This document shows positions 31,455-41,589 of a stretch of 64,000 bases of DNA, in pieces; position 1 is the first letter of the stretch; every line of letters starts with the position of its first letter. Source of the DNA: Citrobacter freundii (GTDB lineage Bacteria > Pseudomonadota > Gammaproteobacteria > Enterobacterales > Enterobacteriaceae); the NCBI RefSeq assembly GCF_029717145.1, contig NZ_CP099222.1, forward strand, positions 1,612,001-1,676,000, in the 5' to 3' direction. The position numbers and the translations under genes are program-made. The notes under the pieces were generated by a model. It saw only the letters and a list, made by a program, of their open reading frames with translations. It had not been told where the DNA came from and ran no database searches.

Positions 31455-32042
31455 ATGAACCATGTCTGGGGGCTATTTTCCCATCCCGATCGTGAAATGC
31501 ACGTGATCAACAGCGAAAACGAAAGTGTTTCGCATCACTATACCCACCATGTTCTGCTGATGGCGGCCATCCCGGTCATTTGCGCATTTATTGGCACCAC
31601 GCAAATTGGCTGGAATTTTGGCGACGGCAACGTATTGCAGTTATCCCTGTTGACCGGATTTGCGATGGCAATTCTGTTTTACGGTGTGATGCTGGCCGGC
31701 GTGGCCGTGATGGGCAGGGTTATCTGGTGGATGGCACGTAACTATCCGCAGCGCCCGTCGCTGGCACATTGCATGGTCTTTGCCGGCTATGTCGCCACAC
31801 CGCTGTTTTTAAGTGGGCTGGTGGCGTTGTATCCGCTGGTCTGGCTGTGTGCCTTAGTCGGAACTATCGCGCTGTTTTACACCGGCTATTTGCTGTATCT
31901 CGGCATCCCGACATTCCTGAATATCAGCAGAGAGGAAGGACTCAGCTTTTCCAGCTCAACGCTGGCAATTGGCGTCCTGGTGCTCGAAGTTCTGCTGGCG
32001 ATTACGGTTATCCTGTGGGGGTACGGATACCGATTGTTCTAA
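31455..32042 (+). CDS. yohC: Inner-membrane protein YohC (Yip1 family)
   Basis: This 195-residue protein has five hydrophobic helices after a soluble 30-residue amino terminus (MNHVWGLFSHPDREMHVIN). The Yip1-type features VWWMARNYPQR-like VIWWMARNYPQRPSL and YVATPLFLSG are present. No function is established. The ATG follows AAGAAGGGGGCGGT. A hairpin follows the stop. Confidence 0.9.
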   Translation: MNHVWGLFSHPDREMHVINSENESVSHHYTHHVLLMAAIPVICAFIGTTQIGWNFGDGNVLQLSLLTGFAMAILFYGVMLAGVAVMGRVIWWMARNYPQRPSLAHCMVFAGYVATPLFLSGLVALYPLVWLCALVGTIALFYTGYLLYLGIPTFLNISREEGLSFSSSTLAIGVLVLEVLLAITVILWGYGYRLF

Positions 32043-32060
32043 GCTAACAACCTGTCTACT

Positions 32061-32100
32061 CTGCGTTGCTGGTGTAAAAGCCAGCAACGCAGCATTTCGA
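32061..32100 (+). terminator. Hairpin after yohC, probable terminator
   Basis: Perfect 12-bp arms CTGCGTTGCTGG and CCAGCAACGCAG enclose TGTAAAAG. The following CATTTCG is only weakly T-rich, so termination may be incomplete and some transcripts may run into pbpG. Confidence 0.6.
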
Positions 32101-32222
32101 GATGATTCTCCGGTGGCGGCAATGCTGCCGGGTGGTTATGATGCCTGCGCTAGCTTGAGATTATTCTCTATCTCGGGCGGTGTGCGTTGTGACGTGCGTG
32201 AACCATTATCAGAAATCTCATC

Positions 32223-33158
32223 ATGCTTAAATTTCGAGTTTCATTATTAAGCCTTGCCCTGGTGCTGGCAGTTCCTTTTGCACCCCAAGCCGTGGCGAAA
32301 ACGGCGGCTACCGCAGCGGCCTCTCAACCCGAGATTGCGTCTGGTAGTGCGATGATTGTTGATTTGAATACCAATAAGGTCATCTATTCGAACCATCCGG
32401 ACCTTGTGCGTCCGATTGCGTCGATCACCAAATTAATGACGGCGATGGTGGTGCTGGATGCACGACTGCCGCTGAACGAAAAGCTGAAAGTAGACATCAG
32501 CCAGACGCCAGAAATGAAAGGCATCTATTCTCGTGTACGGCTGAACAGTGAAATCAGCCGCAAAGACATGCTGCTGCTGGCGCTGATGTCATCGGAAAAC
32601 CGTGCGGCGGCAAGCCTGGCGCATCATTATCCTGGCGGTTATAACGCGTTTATCAAAGCGATGAATGCCAAAGCGAAATCACTGGGGATGACTAAGACCC
32701 GCTTTGTGGAACCGACAGGGTTATCCATTCATAACGTGTCGACCGCCCGTGACCTCACTAAATTACTGATTGCCAGCAAACAGTATCCGCTGATTGGTCA
32801 GTTAAGTACCACGCGTGAAGACATGGCCACCTTTGCCAACCCGGCCTATACGCTGCCGTTCCGCAACACCAACCATCTGGTGTATCGCGATAACTGGAAT
32901 ATCCAGCTCACCAAAACCGGCTTTACCAACGCGGCGGGTCACTGTCTGGTGATGCGCACGGTCATCAACAACAAACCGGTGGCGCTGGTGGTGATGGATG
33001 CGTTTGGTAAATACACTCATTTTGCCGATGCCAGCCGTTTACGTACCTGGATAGAAACTGGCAAGGTGATGCCGGTTCCGGCGGCGGCACTGAGCTATAA
33101 AAAGCAAAAAGCCGCACAGATGGCGGCGACGGGTGAACAAACTGCGCAGAACGATTAA
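32223..33158 (+). CDS. pbpG: D-alanyl-D-alanine endopeptidase PbpG (PBP7)
   Basis: This 311-residue periplasmic penicillin-binding protein cleaves DD-crosslinks in peptidoglycan. The signal peptide ends near AVA (residue 25). All three serine-peptidase motifs are present: S67-I-T-K70, S124-E-N126 and K231-T-G233. It lacks the carboxy-terminal PBP5-type domain, as is normal for PBP7. A 180-bp leader separates it from the yohC hairpin. A REP element follows its stop. Confidence 0.97.
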   Translation: MLKFRVSLLSLALVLAVPFAPQAVAKTAATAAASQPEIASGSAMIVDLNTNKVIYSNHPDLVRPIASITKLMTAMVVLDARLPLNEKLKVDISQTPEMKGIYSRVRLNSEISRKDMLLLALMSSENRAAASLAHHYPGGYNAFIKAMNAKAKSLGMTKTRFVEPTGLSIHNVSTARDLTKLLIASKQYPLIGQLSTTREDMATFANPAYTLPFRNTNHLVYRDNWNIQLTKTGFTNAAGHCLVMRTVINNKPVALVVMDAFGKYTHFADASRLRTWIETGKVMPVPAAALSYKKQKAAQMAATGEQTAQND

Positions 33159-33161
33159 ACC

Positions 33162-33226
33162 GTAGGCCGGGCAAGCGAAGCGCCCCCGGCAACGTACCCG
33201 ATGGCGCTTACGCTTATCGGGCCTAC
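33162..33226. repeat. REP element between pbpG and dld, containing the dld stop codon
   Basis: GTAGGCCGGGCAAGCG... and ...CTTATCGGGCCTAC form the outer arms, with GCGCCCCCGGC and GATGGCGCTTACGC inside. These are typical enterobacterial REP features. The dld stop codon (33223-33225) lies inside the right arm, so the repeat contributes the end of that reading frame. Confidence 0.82.
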
Positions 33227-34935
33227 GATTCTTTCCAGAACTTCTGTTTACTGGTTTTACCGATCCCTGGGTTCATGCTGTTGGTCGGATCGTTGTCGCG
33301 ATAAAAACGCGTCAAGGTTTCCGGCGCTTTGTACAGGTGTCCCACATTGTGCTCTGCCGGGTACTGCGCCCCGCGAGCCTGCAACAGTTCCAGCATTTGC
33401 TCTTTCAGCGCATGCGCATCCACACCTTTCTTCACAATATAATCCTGATGGAAGACATAGCACATAAAGTGTCCGTAATAGAGCTTATGCACCAGCTTAC
33501 TGTCGATCTCGGGCGGCAGATGCTCATACCATTCCGTGTCGTTACGGCGCAACGCAATATCCAGCGCCAGAATATCTTCGACCTCATCGGCATGGACGGC
33601 CTGATAGCGAATCGCCGCCCCGGCTGCAGCAAAGCGGTGTAAAAAGGCTTTACTGCCTTCTTCCGGCGTACAGGCAAAGAAATCGCCCTCGGCCGTTTTG
33701 AAAAACTCAGTCAACCAGCTTTGTGCTTCGGCCACGCCGCCACCGGCCATTTTTAACAGCAGGTGGTGTTCGTATTTATCGCGCCAGCTTTTCATCCGCG
33801 CCGGTAAATGGCTGGGGAATAAATGGCCAAATTTCTGCATGGCACGGTCGGTAAAGTGCGGGCGGAAAATTTTCACTTTTTCCAGCATCGCGTCAGTGCG
33901 ACCTTTCAGGGTAAAGAAGAACGGCATTTTGTCGGTGCCGAGCTTGTCTATCATCAGAAACGTATCTTTGCCGTACTGCTCGGCGATATCGTAGATATCA
34001 CGGTGCATGTACTCACCGGCGACCGGCAGGTGTTCGAACTTTGCCAGAATATGACGGCGGATCTCCGTCAGCACCTCTGGCTGATTGGTACCGATATAAA
34101 ACACCTGCTGATTTTTCTCGGCTTCAAAGGTGTCGAGGCGCACCGCAAACACCGCCAGTTTTCCCGCGCAACCGGAAGATTCAAACAGCCGATCCGGGTC
34201 GGCGTTATAGCGTGCGGGGGTATCGGCTTCGATATCTCTGACGCGGGTAACGTAATCGTGATCGTGCGCGTGACGCCCGTCGTGATGCACATCGTCATCT
34301 TTAATGCGTTCGTCATCAAGTTTGCTGAGGATCTGCTCCGGCGTCTGGCCAAGTTCGATACCCAGATGGTTGACCAGCTGTAATTTGCCTTGTTCGTCAA
34401 TTCGCGCAAACAGCGACATCTCGGTATATGCCGGGCCGCGCTGTACCAACGAGCCGCCGGAGTTGTTGCAAATCCCACCAATCACCGATGCGCCAATGCA
34501 TGAAGAGCCAATCACCGAATGCGGTTCGCGACCAAATGGCTTGAGTGCTTTTTCCAGCGAATAGAGCGTGGTGCCGGGATACGCCAGAACCTGTTCGCCT
34601 TTGCCGATGACGTGCAGTTTGTCGAGGCGCAGGGTGCTGATAATAACAATCTCGCGATCGTAGTCATTGCCGCTGGGCGTAGAGCCTTCGGTTAGCCCGG
34701 TGTTGGCGGCCTGCATCAGGATAATTTTGTCGGCGACGACGCAGGCGTTCAGCACACGCCACAGTTCCAGCAATGAGCCAGGAAAGACAACGGCTAACGC
34801 CTCGCCCTGACCTGAGCGGAAGCCCTTGCGATAGCGGGCCGTTTTAGACGGTTCGGTAAGCAGGTGCGAATGACCCACCAGACGGGCCAGTTCGTTAAGC
34901 AACGCTTTATTATCGGTTGTTGTAATGGAAGACAT
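33223..34935 (-). CDS. dld: Quinone-dependent D-lactate dehydrogenase Dld
   Basis: This 570-residue peripheral inner-membrane flavoprotein oxidises D-lactate to pyruvate and feeds electrons to ubiquinone. The PCMH-type FAD domain (about 40-215) contains MQAANTGLTEGS and SVIGSSCIGASVIGGICNNSGG. The substrate/cap domain and the membrane-binding domain rich in basic residues follow. I chose MSSITTTDNK because GGAGTGGAGA lies upstream and the length matches the family. The last residues (KQKFWKES) differ from the E. coli end that I remember, and the stop codon lies in a REP element. Confidence 0.96.
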   Translation of the reverse strand: MSSITTTDNKALLNELARLVGHSHLLTEPSKTARYRKGFRSGQGEALAVVFPGSLLELWRVLNACVVADKIILMQAANTGLTEGSTPSGNDYDREIVIISTLRLDKLHVIGKGEQVLAYPGTTLYSLEKALKPFGREPHSVIGSSCIGASVIGGICNNSGGSLVQRGPAYTEMSLFARIDEQGKLQLVNHLGIELGQTPEQILSKLDDERIKDDDVHHDGRHAHDHDYVTRVRDIEADTPARYNADPDRLFESSGCAGKLAVFAVRLDTFEAEKNQQVFYIGTNQPEVLTEIRRHILAKFEHLPVAGEYMHRDIYDIAEQYGKDTFLMIDKLGTDKMPFFFTLKGRTDAMLEKVKIFRPHFTDRAMQKFGHLFPSHLPARMKSWRDKYEHHLLLKMAGGGVAEAQSWLTEFFKTAEGDFFACTPEEGSKAFLHRFAAAGAAIRYQAVHADEVEDILALDIALRRNDTEWYEHLPPEIDSKLVHKLYYGHFMCYVFHQDYIVKKGVDAHALKEQMLELLQARGAQYPAEHNVGHLYKAPETLTRFYRDNDPTNSMNPGIGKTSKQKFWKES

Positions 34936-35167
34936 TCTCCACTCCTTGTGGTGGGCAAAAATATCAGAAACAAGCATAGCGCTCTGTATGACAATACGCT
35001 TTCTCATTCAGGTTGTCTCTGAATTGGCTGTGCTTCATTCATCCCGGATTTCAAAATTAGGAGAATAACCTTAGCTTTCTTTATCTCTCCCGTTTAGGCT
35101 TACGGCAAACTGCGGTTTTTGTTATATTTTCGCTGCCTCGTCGGGAAAAAATAAAGAGAGAATCAAC

Positions 35168-37465
35168 ATGAAATGGCTTTGTTCTGTAGGTATCGCGGTG
35201 AGCCTGGCGTTGCAGCCAGCGCTGGCGGACTCCTTGTTTGGTAACCATCCTCTGACCCCTGAAGCACGGGATGCATTTGTTACCGATTTACTCAAACAGA
35301 TGACCGTCGATGAGAAGATCGGCCAATTACGTTTGATAAGCGTCGGGCCGGATAACCCGAAAGAAGCCATCCGTGAGATGATCAAAGACGGGCAAGTTGG
35401 GGCGATTTTTAACACCGTTACCCGCGAGGATATCCGTAAAATGCAGGATCAGGTGATGGAACTCAGCCGCCTGAAAATCCCTCTCTTTTTCGCCTATGAC
35501 GTACTGCACGGTCAGCGCACCGTGTTCCCGATAAGCCTCGGTCTGGCGTCATCGTTTAATCTGGATGCGGTCAGAACGGTGGGGCGCGTTTCTGCCTATG
35601 AAGCCGCAGACGATGGCCTGAATATGACCTGGGCGCCAATGGTTGATGTCTCGCGCGATCCGCGCTGGGGACGCGCCTCAGAAGGTTTCGGGGAAGATAC
35701 CTATTTGACTGCCACGATGGGTAAAACCATGGTCGAAGCGATGCAGGGTAAAAGCCCGGCCGATCGCTATTCGGTGATGACCAGCGTCAAACACTTCGCC
35801 GCCTATGGCGCGGTAGAAGGCGGAAAAGAGTACAACACCGTGGATATGAGTCCGCAGCGGTTGTTTAACGACTATATGCCACCGTACAAAGCCGGGTTAG
35901 ACGCCGGGAGCGGGGCGGTGATGGTCGGTCTTAACTCGCTGAACGGCACCCCTGCGACTTCTGACGCCTGGCTGTTGAAAGATGTGCTGCGCGATGAGTG
36001 GGGCTTTAAAGGGATTACCGTTTCCGATCACGGCGCGATTAAAGAGCTGATCAAGCACGGCACCGCCTCCGATCCGGAAGACGCGGTGCGCGTGGCGATC
36101 AAGTCCGGCATTAACATGAGCATGAGCGATGAGTATTACAGTAAGTATCTACCGGGCCTGATTAAGTCAGGTAAGGTGACGATGGCTGAACTGGACGATG
36201 CCGCGCGTCATGTGCTGAACGTCAAATATGATATGGGGCTGTTTAACGATCCGTACAGCCATCTGGGGGCCAAAGAGACTGACCCGCAGGACACCAACGC
36301 GGAAAGCCGTTTACACCGTAAAGACGCGCGTGACGTTGCCCGCGAAAGTCTGGTACTGCTGAAAAACCGCCAGGAAACGTTGCCGTTGAAGAAATCGGGG
36401 ACTGTGGCAGTCGTGGGACCACTGGCGGACAGCAAGCGTGATGTGATGGGCAGCTGGTCGGCAGCAGGCGTTGCCGAACAGTCAGTGACGGTTCTGACGG
36501 GCATTAAAAATGCGCTCGGCGATAAGGGCAAAGTGGTGTACGCCAAAGGGGCGAATATCACTAACGATAAAGGCATTGTCGACTTCCTCAATCTGTATGA
36601 AGAGGCGGTGAAAGTCGACCCACGCTCGCCGCAGGCCATGATTGATGAAGCGGTCAAGGCCGCGCAGCAGTCTGATGTGGTGGTCGCTGTGGTCGGTGAA
36701 GCGCAAGGTATGGCGCATGAAGCCTCCAGCCGGACCGATATCACGATTCCGCAAAGCCAGCGTGACCTGATTACCGCGCTGAAAGCCACCGGCAAGCCGC
36801 TGGTGCTGGTGCTGATGAACGGGCGTCCATTGGCGCTGGTGAAAGAAGACCAGCAGGCCGACGCGATTCTGGAAACCTGGTTTGCCGGGACGGAAGGCGG
36901 CAACGCCATTGCCGATGTCCTGTTTGGCGATTACAACCCGTCAGGTAAACTGCCGATGTCTTTCCCGCGCTCTGTCGGGCAGATCCCGGTCTATTACAGC
37001 CACCTGAATACCGGTCGTCCGTATAACGCCGATAAGCCGAACAAATACACCTCACGCTACTTTGACGAAGCCAACGGCCCGCTGTATCCCTTTGGCTATG
37101 GTCTGAGCTACACCACCTTTACCGTTTCTGATGTGAAGCTTTCTGCACCAACGATGAAGCGTGATGGAACGGTCACCGCCAGCGTGCAGGTTACCAACAC
37201 CGGCAAACGCGAAGGAGCGACGGTGATTCAGATGTATTTACAGGATGTGACCGCTTCCATGAGTCGCCCTGTCAAACAGCTGAAAGGATTTGAGAAGGTG
37301 AATCTCAAACCGGGCGAGACGCAAACGGTCAGTTTCCCGATTGATATTGAGGCGCTGAAATACTGGAACCAGCGTATGCAATACGATGTGGAGCCGGGCA
37401 AATTCAACGTCTTTATCGGCGTAGATTCTGCCAGAGTGAAGCAGGGCGAGTTTGAACTGCTGTAA
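35168..37465 (+). CDS. bglX: Periplasmic beta-glucosidase BglX (GH3)
   Basis: This 765-residue exported enzyme hydrolyses terminal beta-D-glucosyl residues. The signal peptide ends near ALA (residue 20). The GH3 amino-terminal barrel carries the nucleophile D287 in TVSDHGA. The alpha/beta sandwich (about 395-620) and a fibronectin-III-like domain (about 665-755) follow. Length equals E. coli BglX. It is divergent from dld and followed by its own terminator. Confidence 0.97.
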   Translation: MKWLCSVGIAVSLALQPALADSLFGNHPLTPEARDAFVTDLLKQMTVDEKIGQLRLISVGPDNPKEAIREMIKDGQVGAIFNTVTREDIRKMQDQVMELSRLKIPLFFAYDVLHGQRTVFPISLGLASSFNLDAVRTVGRVSAYEAADDGLNMTWAPMVDVSRDPRWGRASEGFGEDTYLTATMGKTMVEAMQGKSPADRYSVMTSVKHFAAYGAVEGGKEYNTVDMSPQRLFNDYMPPYKAGLDAGSGAVMVGLNSLNGTPATSDAWLLKDVLRDEWGFKGITVSDHGAIKELIKHGTASDPEDAVRVAIKSGINMSMSDEYYSKYLPGLIKSGKVTMAELDDAARHVLNVKYDMGLFNDPYSHLGAKETDPQDTNAESRLHRKDARDVARESLVLLKNRQETLPLKKSGTVAVVGPLADSKRDVMGSWSAAGVAEQSVTVLTGIKNALGDKGKVVYAKGANITNDKGIVDFLNLYEEAVKVDPRSPQAMIDEAVKAAQQSDVVVAVVGEAQGMAHEASSRTDITIPQSQRDLITALKATGKPLVLVLMNGRPLALVKEDQQADAILETWFAGTEGGNAIADVLFGDYNPSGKLPMSFPRSVGQIPVYYSHLNTGRPYNADKPNKYTSRYFDEANGPLYPFGYGLSYTTFTVSDVKLSAPTMKRDGTVTASVQVTNTGKREGATVIQMYLQDVTASMSRPVKQLKGFEKVNLKPGETQTVSFPIDIEALKYWNQRMQYDVEPGKFNVFIGVDSARVKQGEFELL

Positions 37466-37529
37466 TGATCAGGTGAATTTGCGTCAGACCTGATGGCTCC
37501 ACACGTGTCAGGTCCATAGATTCATCCCC

Positions 37530-37570
37530 ACCGGCAAAGCCCCTGAGGTTTTGCCGGTCTTTTTATATTT
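37530..37570 (+). terminator. Rho-independent terminator of bglX
   Basis: ACCGGCAAA and TTTGCCGGT pair around an 11-nt loop and are followed by CTTTTTATATT. Confidence 0.85.
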
Positions 37571-37639
37571 ATCACCGAGTTACTGCTAATCCTTCCCTCC
37601 GTTACCCCTCAATTGCCAGGTTAAGGTCAGATTTTTCGA

Positions 37640-37646
37640 CTATGCT
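37640..37646 (+). promoter_or_regulatory. Candidate sigma-S-type -10 element of osmF
   Basis: CTATGCT, preceded by TTCGA, resembles the sigma-S extended -10 CTATACT and lies about 50 bp before osmF. The osmF-yehYXW operon is sigma-S dependent in E. coli, which supports the guess. Confidence 0.4.
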
Positions 37647-37694
37647 TTTCCCTCTATGTCCTGAAAAGGACAGTCAAAGGATGAGGAGAGCAGC

Positions 37695-38612
37695 ATGATA
37701 ATCTCAAAGGTCTGGGCGGGCTCGCTGGCGCTGTTTGCCGCGATGAGCTTACCCCTGCAGGCCGCATCACCCGTCACGGTGGGATCAAAAATTGATACGG
37801 AAGGGGCGCTGCTCGGCAATATGATTTTGCAGGTGCTTGAAAGCCACGGCGTGAAAACCGTCAATAAAGTCCAGTTGGGAACCACACCAGTGGTGCGCGG
37901 GGCCATCACCTCCGGCGAACTGGATATTTACCCGGAATATACCGGAAACGGGGCTTTCTTCTTTAAAGATGAAAATGACCCGGCGTGGAAAAATGCGCAG
38001 GCCGGTTATGAAAAAGTCAAAAAACTGGATGCGGAACAGAACAAACTGGTCTGGCTAACGCCTGCGCCCGCTAATAACACCTGGACCATTGCCCTCCGTC
38101 AGGATGTCGCCGAAAAGAATAAGCTCGTTTCGCTGGCTGACCTGGGACGCTACCTGAAAGACGGCGGCACGTTCAAACTGGCCGCCTCGGCAGAGTTTAT
38201 CGAACGTGCGGATGCGTTGCCTGCGTTTGAAAAAGCTTATGGATTTACGCTCAATCAAAATCAGCTTTTATCGCTGGCAGGGGGAGATACTGCTGTGACC
38301 ATTAAAGCCGCTGCGCAGCAAACCTCAGGCGTCAATGCCGCGATGGCCTACGGGACCGACGGCCCTGTTGCGGCGCTGGGACTGCAAACGCTCAGCGATC
38401 CAAAAGGTGTCCAGCCGATCTATGCTCCTGCGCCAGTGGTGCGTGAATCAGTACTGCAGGCCTACCCACAAATGGCGGAATGGCTGCAGCCGGTCTTTGC
38501 CAGTCTCGATGAAAAAACGCTGCAACAGCTTAATGCCAGTATCGCCGTTGAAGGGCTGGATGCGAAAAAAGTCGCAGCAGATTACCTGAAGCAAAAAGGA
38601 TGGGTGAAGTAA
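37695..38612 (+). CDS. osmF: Osmoprotectant/glycine-betaine binding protein OsmF (YehZ)
   Basis: This 305-residue periplasmic protein has a signal peptide ending LPLQA (residue 23) and an OpuAC-type binding fold (VGSKIDTEGALLGNMI, EYTGNGAFF, LTPAPANNTW). It supplies the YehYXW ABC importer with a quaternary amine; the E. coli system has low affinity for glycine betaine. The ATG follows AGGATGAGGAGAGCAGC. It is first in a four-gene operon, with yehY six bases downstream. Confidence 0.95.
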   Translation: MIISKVWAGSLALFAAMSLPLQAASPVTVGSKIDTEGALLGNMILQVLESHGVKTVNKVQLGTTPVVRGAITSGELDIYPEYTGNGAFFFKDENDPAWKNAQAGYEKVKKLDAEQNKLVWLTPAPANNTWTIALRQDVAEKNKLVSLADLGRYLKDGGTFKLAASAEFIERADALPAFEKAYGFTLNQNQLLSLAGGDTAVTIKAAAQQTSGVNAAMAYGTDGPVAALGLQTLSDPKGVQPIYAPAPVVRESVLQAYPQMAEWLQPVFASLDEKTLQQLNASIAVEGLDAKKVAADYLKQKGWVK

Positions 38613-38627
38613 CGGAGTTTGCATCAG

Positions 38628-39794
38628 GTGAGTGTTGTATCAACGATGTCTGTTAATCGAGTGCTGTTGCTGCTGGTATTTCTGCTAATGGCGGCAGCCG
38701 CGCTGCCTTTCATCAGTTATGCCCCCAATCGTCTGGTCTCTGGCGAAGGTCGACAACTCTGGGAACTCTGGCCCGGTTTTGCGTGGGGGCTGGCGGCGAT
38801 GTTTCTGCTACTGGTGGCGCTGTGTTTTATCCCCGGTCGCGCCGGCAACGTGTTAACCCTGATCGTAGTGCAACTGCTGCTGATAGCGGCGTTGATTGCC
38901 GCCGGTAAAACGGCAAGCGGGCTGGCGCAGACGGGAAGTCCGCTGGCGAGAACCAGTCTGGGTAGCGGATTCTGGCTTGGGCTGGGACTGATGCTGCTGG
39001 CGCTCAGCGACGCGATTCGTCGTCTCACCGCGAGGCCACTGTGGCGTTGGTTACTGCATATGCACATTGCCATCGTCCCCGTTGCGCTGCTGCTGACCGG
39101 GATGTTCAACGACCTTTCGCTGCTCAAAGAGTATGCCAATCGTCAGGATGTCTTCGACGATGCGCTGGCGCAACATCTGACTATCCTGCTCGGAACCGTG
39201 CTGCCAGCGCTGGTGATTGGCATCCCGTTGGGCATCTGGTGCGCCTTCTCTACGTCGCGCCAGGGGCCGGTATTTGCCGTACTGAATATTATTCAGACCA
39301 TTCCTTCCGTGGCGCTGTTTGGCCTGCTGATTGCCCCGCTTGCCGGGCTGGTTCAGCATTTTCCCTGGTTACGTGCATTGGGCATTGCCGGAACCGGGTT
39401 GGCCCCTGCGCTGATTGCGCTGGTGCTGTACGCGCTACTGCCGCTGGTGCGCGGCGTGGTGGCGGGGCTGAACCAGGTTCCTCTCGATGTGCTGGAAAGC
39501 GCCCGGGCAATGGGAATGAGCTCGCGTCAGCGCTTTTGTGCGGTACAACTCCCGCTGGCATTACCGGTCTTCTTGCGCAGTTTACGTGTCGTGATGGTGC
39601 AGACGGTGGGGATGGCCGTTATTGCCGCACTGATTGGCGCGGGGGGATTTGGCGCATTGGTTTTTCAGGGATTGCTCAGCAGTGCCGTCGATTTAGTACT
39701 ACTGGGTGTCGTCCCGGTGGTGGTGCTGGCGGTGCTGATCGATGCCCTGTTTGATTTAGGTTTAGCTCTGCTGAAGGTGACCGTTGATGATTGA
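38628..39794 (+). CDS. yehY: Osmoprotectant ABC importer permease YehY
   Basis: This inner-membrane permease (388 residues from this start) has an extra set of amino-terminal helices followed by the binding-protein-dependent permease domain. The coupling loop is [24 protein letters not shown]. The start is uncertain. GTG at 38628 lies 10 bases after GGAG. The ATG at 38646 gives 382 residues and aligns better with the short E. coli amino terminus but has no ribosome-binding site. TTG at 38619 is too close to GGAG. It ends inside the first codons of yehX. Confidence 0.92.
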   Translation: MSVVSTMSVNRVLLLLVFLLMAAAALPFISYAPNRLVSGEGRQLWELWPGFAWGLAAMFLLLVALCFIPGRAGNVLTLIVVQLLLIAALIAAGKTASGLAQTGSPLARTSLGSGFWLGLGLMLLALSDAIRRLTARPLWRWLLHMHIAIVPVALLLTGMFNDLSLLKEYANRQDVFDDALAQHLTILLGTVLPALVIGIPLGIWCAFSTSRQGPVFAVLNIIQTIPSVALFGLLIAPLAGLVQHFPWLRALGIAGTGLAPALIALVLYALLPLVRGVVAGLNQVPLDVLESARAMGMSSRQRFCAVQLPLALPVFLRSLRVVMVQTVGMAVIAALIGAGGFGALVFQGLLSSAVDLVLLGVVPVVVLAVLIDALFDLGLALLKVTVDD

Positions 39795-40734
39795 ATTTAG
39801 CCATGTCTGTAAAACCTTTGGCCAACAACACGCGGTCAACGATCTCAATCTGCATTTTCGCGAAGGCAGCTTTTCTGTCTTGATTGGTACGTCGGGGTCG
39901 GGGAAGTCCACTACGCTCAAAATGATTAACCGCCTGGTGGAGCATGACAGCGGGACGATTCGCTTTGCTGGCGATAAGATCCGCAGCCTGCCGGTGCTGG
40001 AATTAAGACGACGGATGGGATACGCCATTCAGTCTATTGGACTGTTTCCGCATTGGACCGTTGCACAGAACATTGCCACCGTATTGCAGCTGCAGAAATG
40101 GTCGCGTTCACGTATTGATGACCGAACAGATGAACTGATGGCGTTGCTGGGGTTGGAAGAGGGGTTGCGTCATCGTTATCCTCATCAGCTTTCCGGTGGG
40201 CAACAACAGCGGGTGGGAGTGGCGCGTGCGCTGGCCGCCGATCCCCAGGTGCTGCTGATGGATGAACCTTTTGGTGCGCTGGATCCGGTAACGCGCAACG
40301 CGTTGCAGCAGGAGATGACCCGCATTCACCGGCTGTTGGGACGCACCATTGTGCTGGTTACCCATGATATTGACGAAGCGCTGAGGCTGGCGGAACACCT
40401 GGTGCTGATGGACGCAGGTCAGGTGGTGCAACAAGGCACGCCGCTATCGATGCTCACCGCACCGGCTAACGACTTCGTACACACCTTTTTTGGCCGCAGC
40501 GAACTGGGTGTTCGGCTGCTGGCGCTGCGCACTGTCGGTGATTTTACCCGCCGCCATGAGCAGCTCAGCGGCGAGCCGCTGGTAGACGAGATGACACTGC
40601 GCGATGCGCTCTCTATTTTTGTGGCGCGGGGGTGCGACGTTCTGCCGGTGGTTGACGCAAAGGGCGGAGCCTGCGGGACGCTCCATTTTCAGGATTTACT
40701 CTCACCGAGGCCGCACCGTGAAACGTCTGACTGA
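39787..40734 (+). CDS. yehX: Osmoprotectant ABC importer ATPase YehX
   Basis: This 315-residue ABC ATPase has Walker [10 protein letters not shown] (near residue 34), the OpuAA-type Q-loop [13 protein letters not shown], signature [15 protein letters not shown], Walker [13 protein letters not shown] and the H-loop THDID. A partial CBS-like tail (about 250-315) may sense ionic strength. The ATG (MIEFSHV) overlaps the yehY stop. The operon context with OsmF and two permeases makes it the ATPase of an osmoprotectant importer. Confidence 0.95.
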   Translation: MIEFSHVCKTFGQQHAVNDLNLHFREGSFSVLIGTSGSGKSTTLKMINRLVEHDSGTIRFAGDKIRSLPVLELRRRMGYAIQSIGLFPHWTVAQNIATVLQLQKWSRSRIDDRTDELMALLGLEEGLRHRYPHQLSGGQQQRVGVARALAADPQVLLMDEPFGALDPVTRNALQQEMTRIHRLLGRTIVLVTHDIDEALRLAEHLVLMDAGQVVQQGTPLSMLTAPANDFVHTFFGRSELGVRLLALRTVGDFTRRHEQLSGEPLVDEMTLRDALSIFVARGCDVLPVVDAKGGACGTLHFQDLLSPRPHRETSD

Positions 40735-41449
40735 TCCGCTGTTATGGCTGGTTATCTGTTTTCTGCTGCTGCTGGCAGGGTTGCCTCATAGCCAGGTGCT
40801 GTTTAGCGCGCTGTTCCCGCAGCTGCCGCGACCGGTTTATCAGCAGGAGAGTTTTCTGGCGCTGGCGTTGGCCCATTTTAGCCTGGTGGGGATCTCGAGC
40901 CTGGTGGCGGTGATCATTGGCATGGGGGCGGGGATCGTGGTCACGCGTTCATGGGGAACTGAATTCAGACCGCTGGTGGAAACCATTGCCGCCGTGGGGC
41001 AAACTTTTCCGCCGGTCGCCGTGCTGGCCATCGCTGTTCCGGTGATGGGGTTTGGTCCACAGCCGGCCATCATCGCGCTGATCTTGTACGGCGTGTTACC
41101 GATTTTACAGGCGACGCTGGCGGGGCTGGGCGGGATATCAGCCAGCGTGCTGGATGTTGCCAGTGGAATGGGGATGAGCAGCGGTCAACGGTTGCGCAAA
41201 GTGGAGCTGCCGCTGGCCGCGCCGGTTATTCTGGCTGGTATTCGCACGTCGGTGATTATTAACATTGGCACCGCCACGATCGCCTCAACTGTCGGGGCAA
41301 ACACGCTGGGTACGCCGATAATCATCGGGCTGAGCGGGTTTAATACTGCCTATGTGATACAGGGGGCGCTTCTGGTCGCGTTGGCGGCCATCATTGTCGA
41401 TCGCGGGTTTGAGCGAGTCGCGCAACACCTTACCCGGCACGTAAAATAA
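40718..41449 (+). CDS. yehW: Osmoprotectant ABC importer permease YehW
   Basis: This 243-residue inner-membrane permease has five to six helices and a coupling loop ([24 protein letters not shown]) parallel to that of YehY. I chose the GTG start ([10 protein letters not shown]) because GAGG lies seven bases upstream and the length matches E. coli YehW. It overlaps the end of yehX by 17 bp, so translation is probably coupled. Its 3' end overlaps the convergent yohO by 20 bp. It closes the osmF-yehYXW operon. Confidence 0.94.
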   Translation: MKRLTDPLLWLVICFLLLLAGLPHSQVLFSALFPQLPRPVYQQESFLALALAHFSLVGISSLVAVIIGMGAGIVVTRSWGTEFRPLVETIAAVGQTFPPVAVLAIAVPVMGFGPQPAIIALILYGVLPILQATLAGLGGISASVLDVASGMGMSSGQRLRKVELPLAAPVILAGIRTSVIINIGTATIASTVGANTLGTPIIIGLSGFNTAYVIQGALLVALAAIIVDRGFERVAQHLTRHVK

Positions 41450-41537
41450 AGGTATAACCTGCAAGCATCACACCGCCGATTCCGCCGATGGCCATCAACA
41501 GGAAGAGGGTGATCACGCCGATTTTAGCTGCGCTCAT
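41430..41537 (-). CDS. yohO: YohO, 35-residue membrane protein
   Basis: The minus strand encodes [20 protein letters not shown] followed by [15 protein letters not shown]. It is a single glycine-rich hydrophobic helix, nearly identical to YohO as I remember it. AAGGAGTACATC precedes the ATG at good spacing. No function is known. It lies between yehW and mlrA and overlaps the yehW 3' end by 20 bp on the opposite strand. Confidence 0.88.
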   Translation of the reverse strand: MSAAKIGVITLFLLMAIGGIGGVMLAGYTFILRAG

Positions 41538-41589
41538 GATGTACTCCTTATGGTATATAAAAGGATTGTACACGTTTGTTAATGGAATA

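Noticed and set aside
39041..39754. A 237-codon alternative plus-strand frame within yehY
   Set aside because: The yehY frame encodes a proper permease with a coupling loop; the other frame is rich in Cys, Arg and Gly and has no domain.
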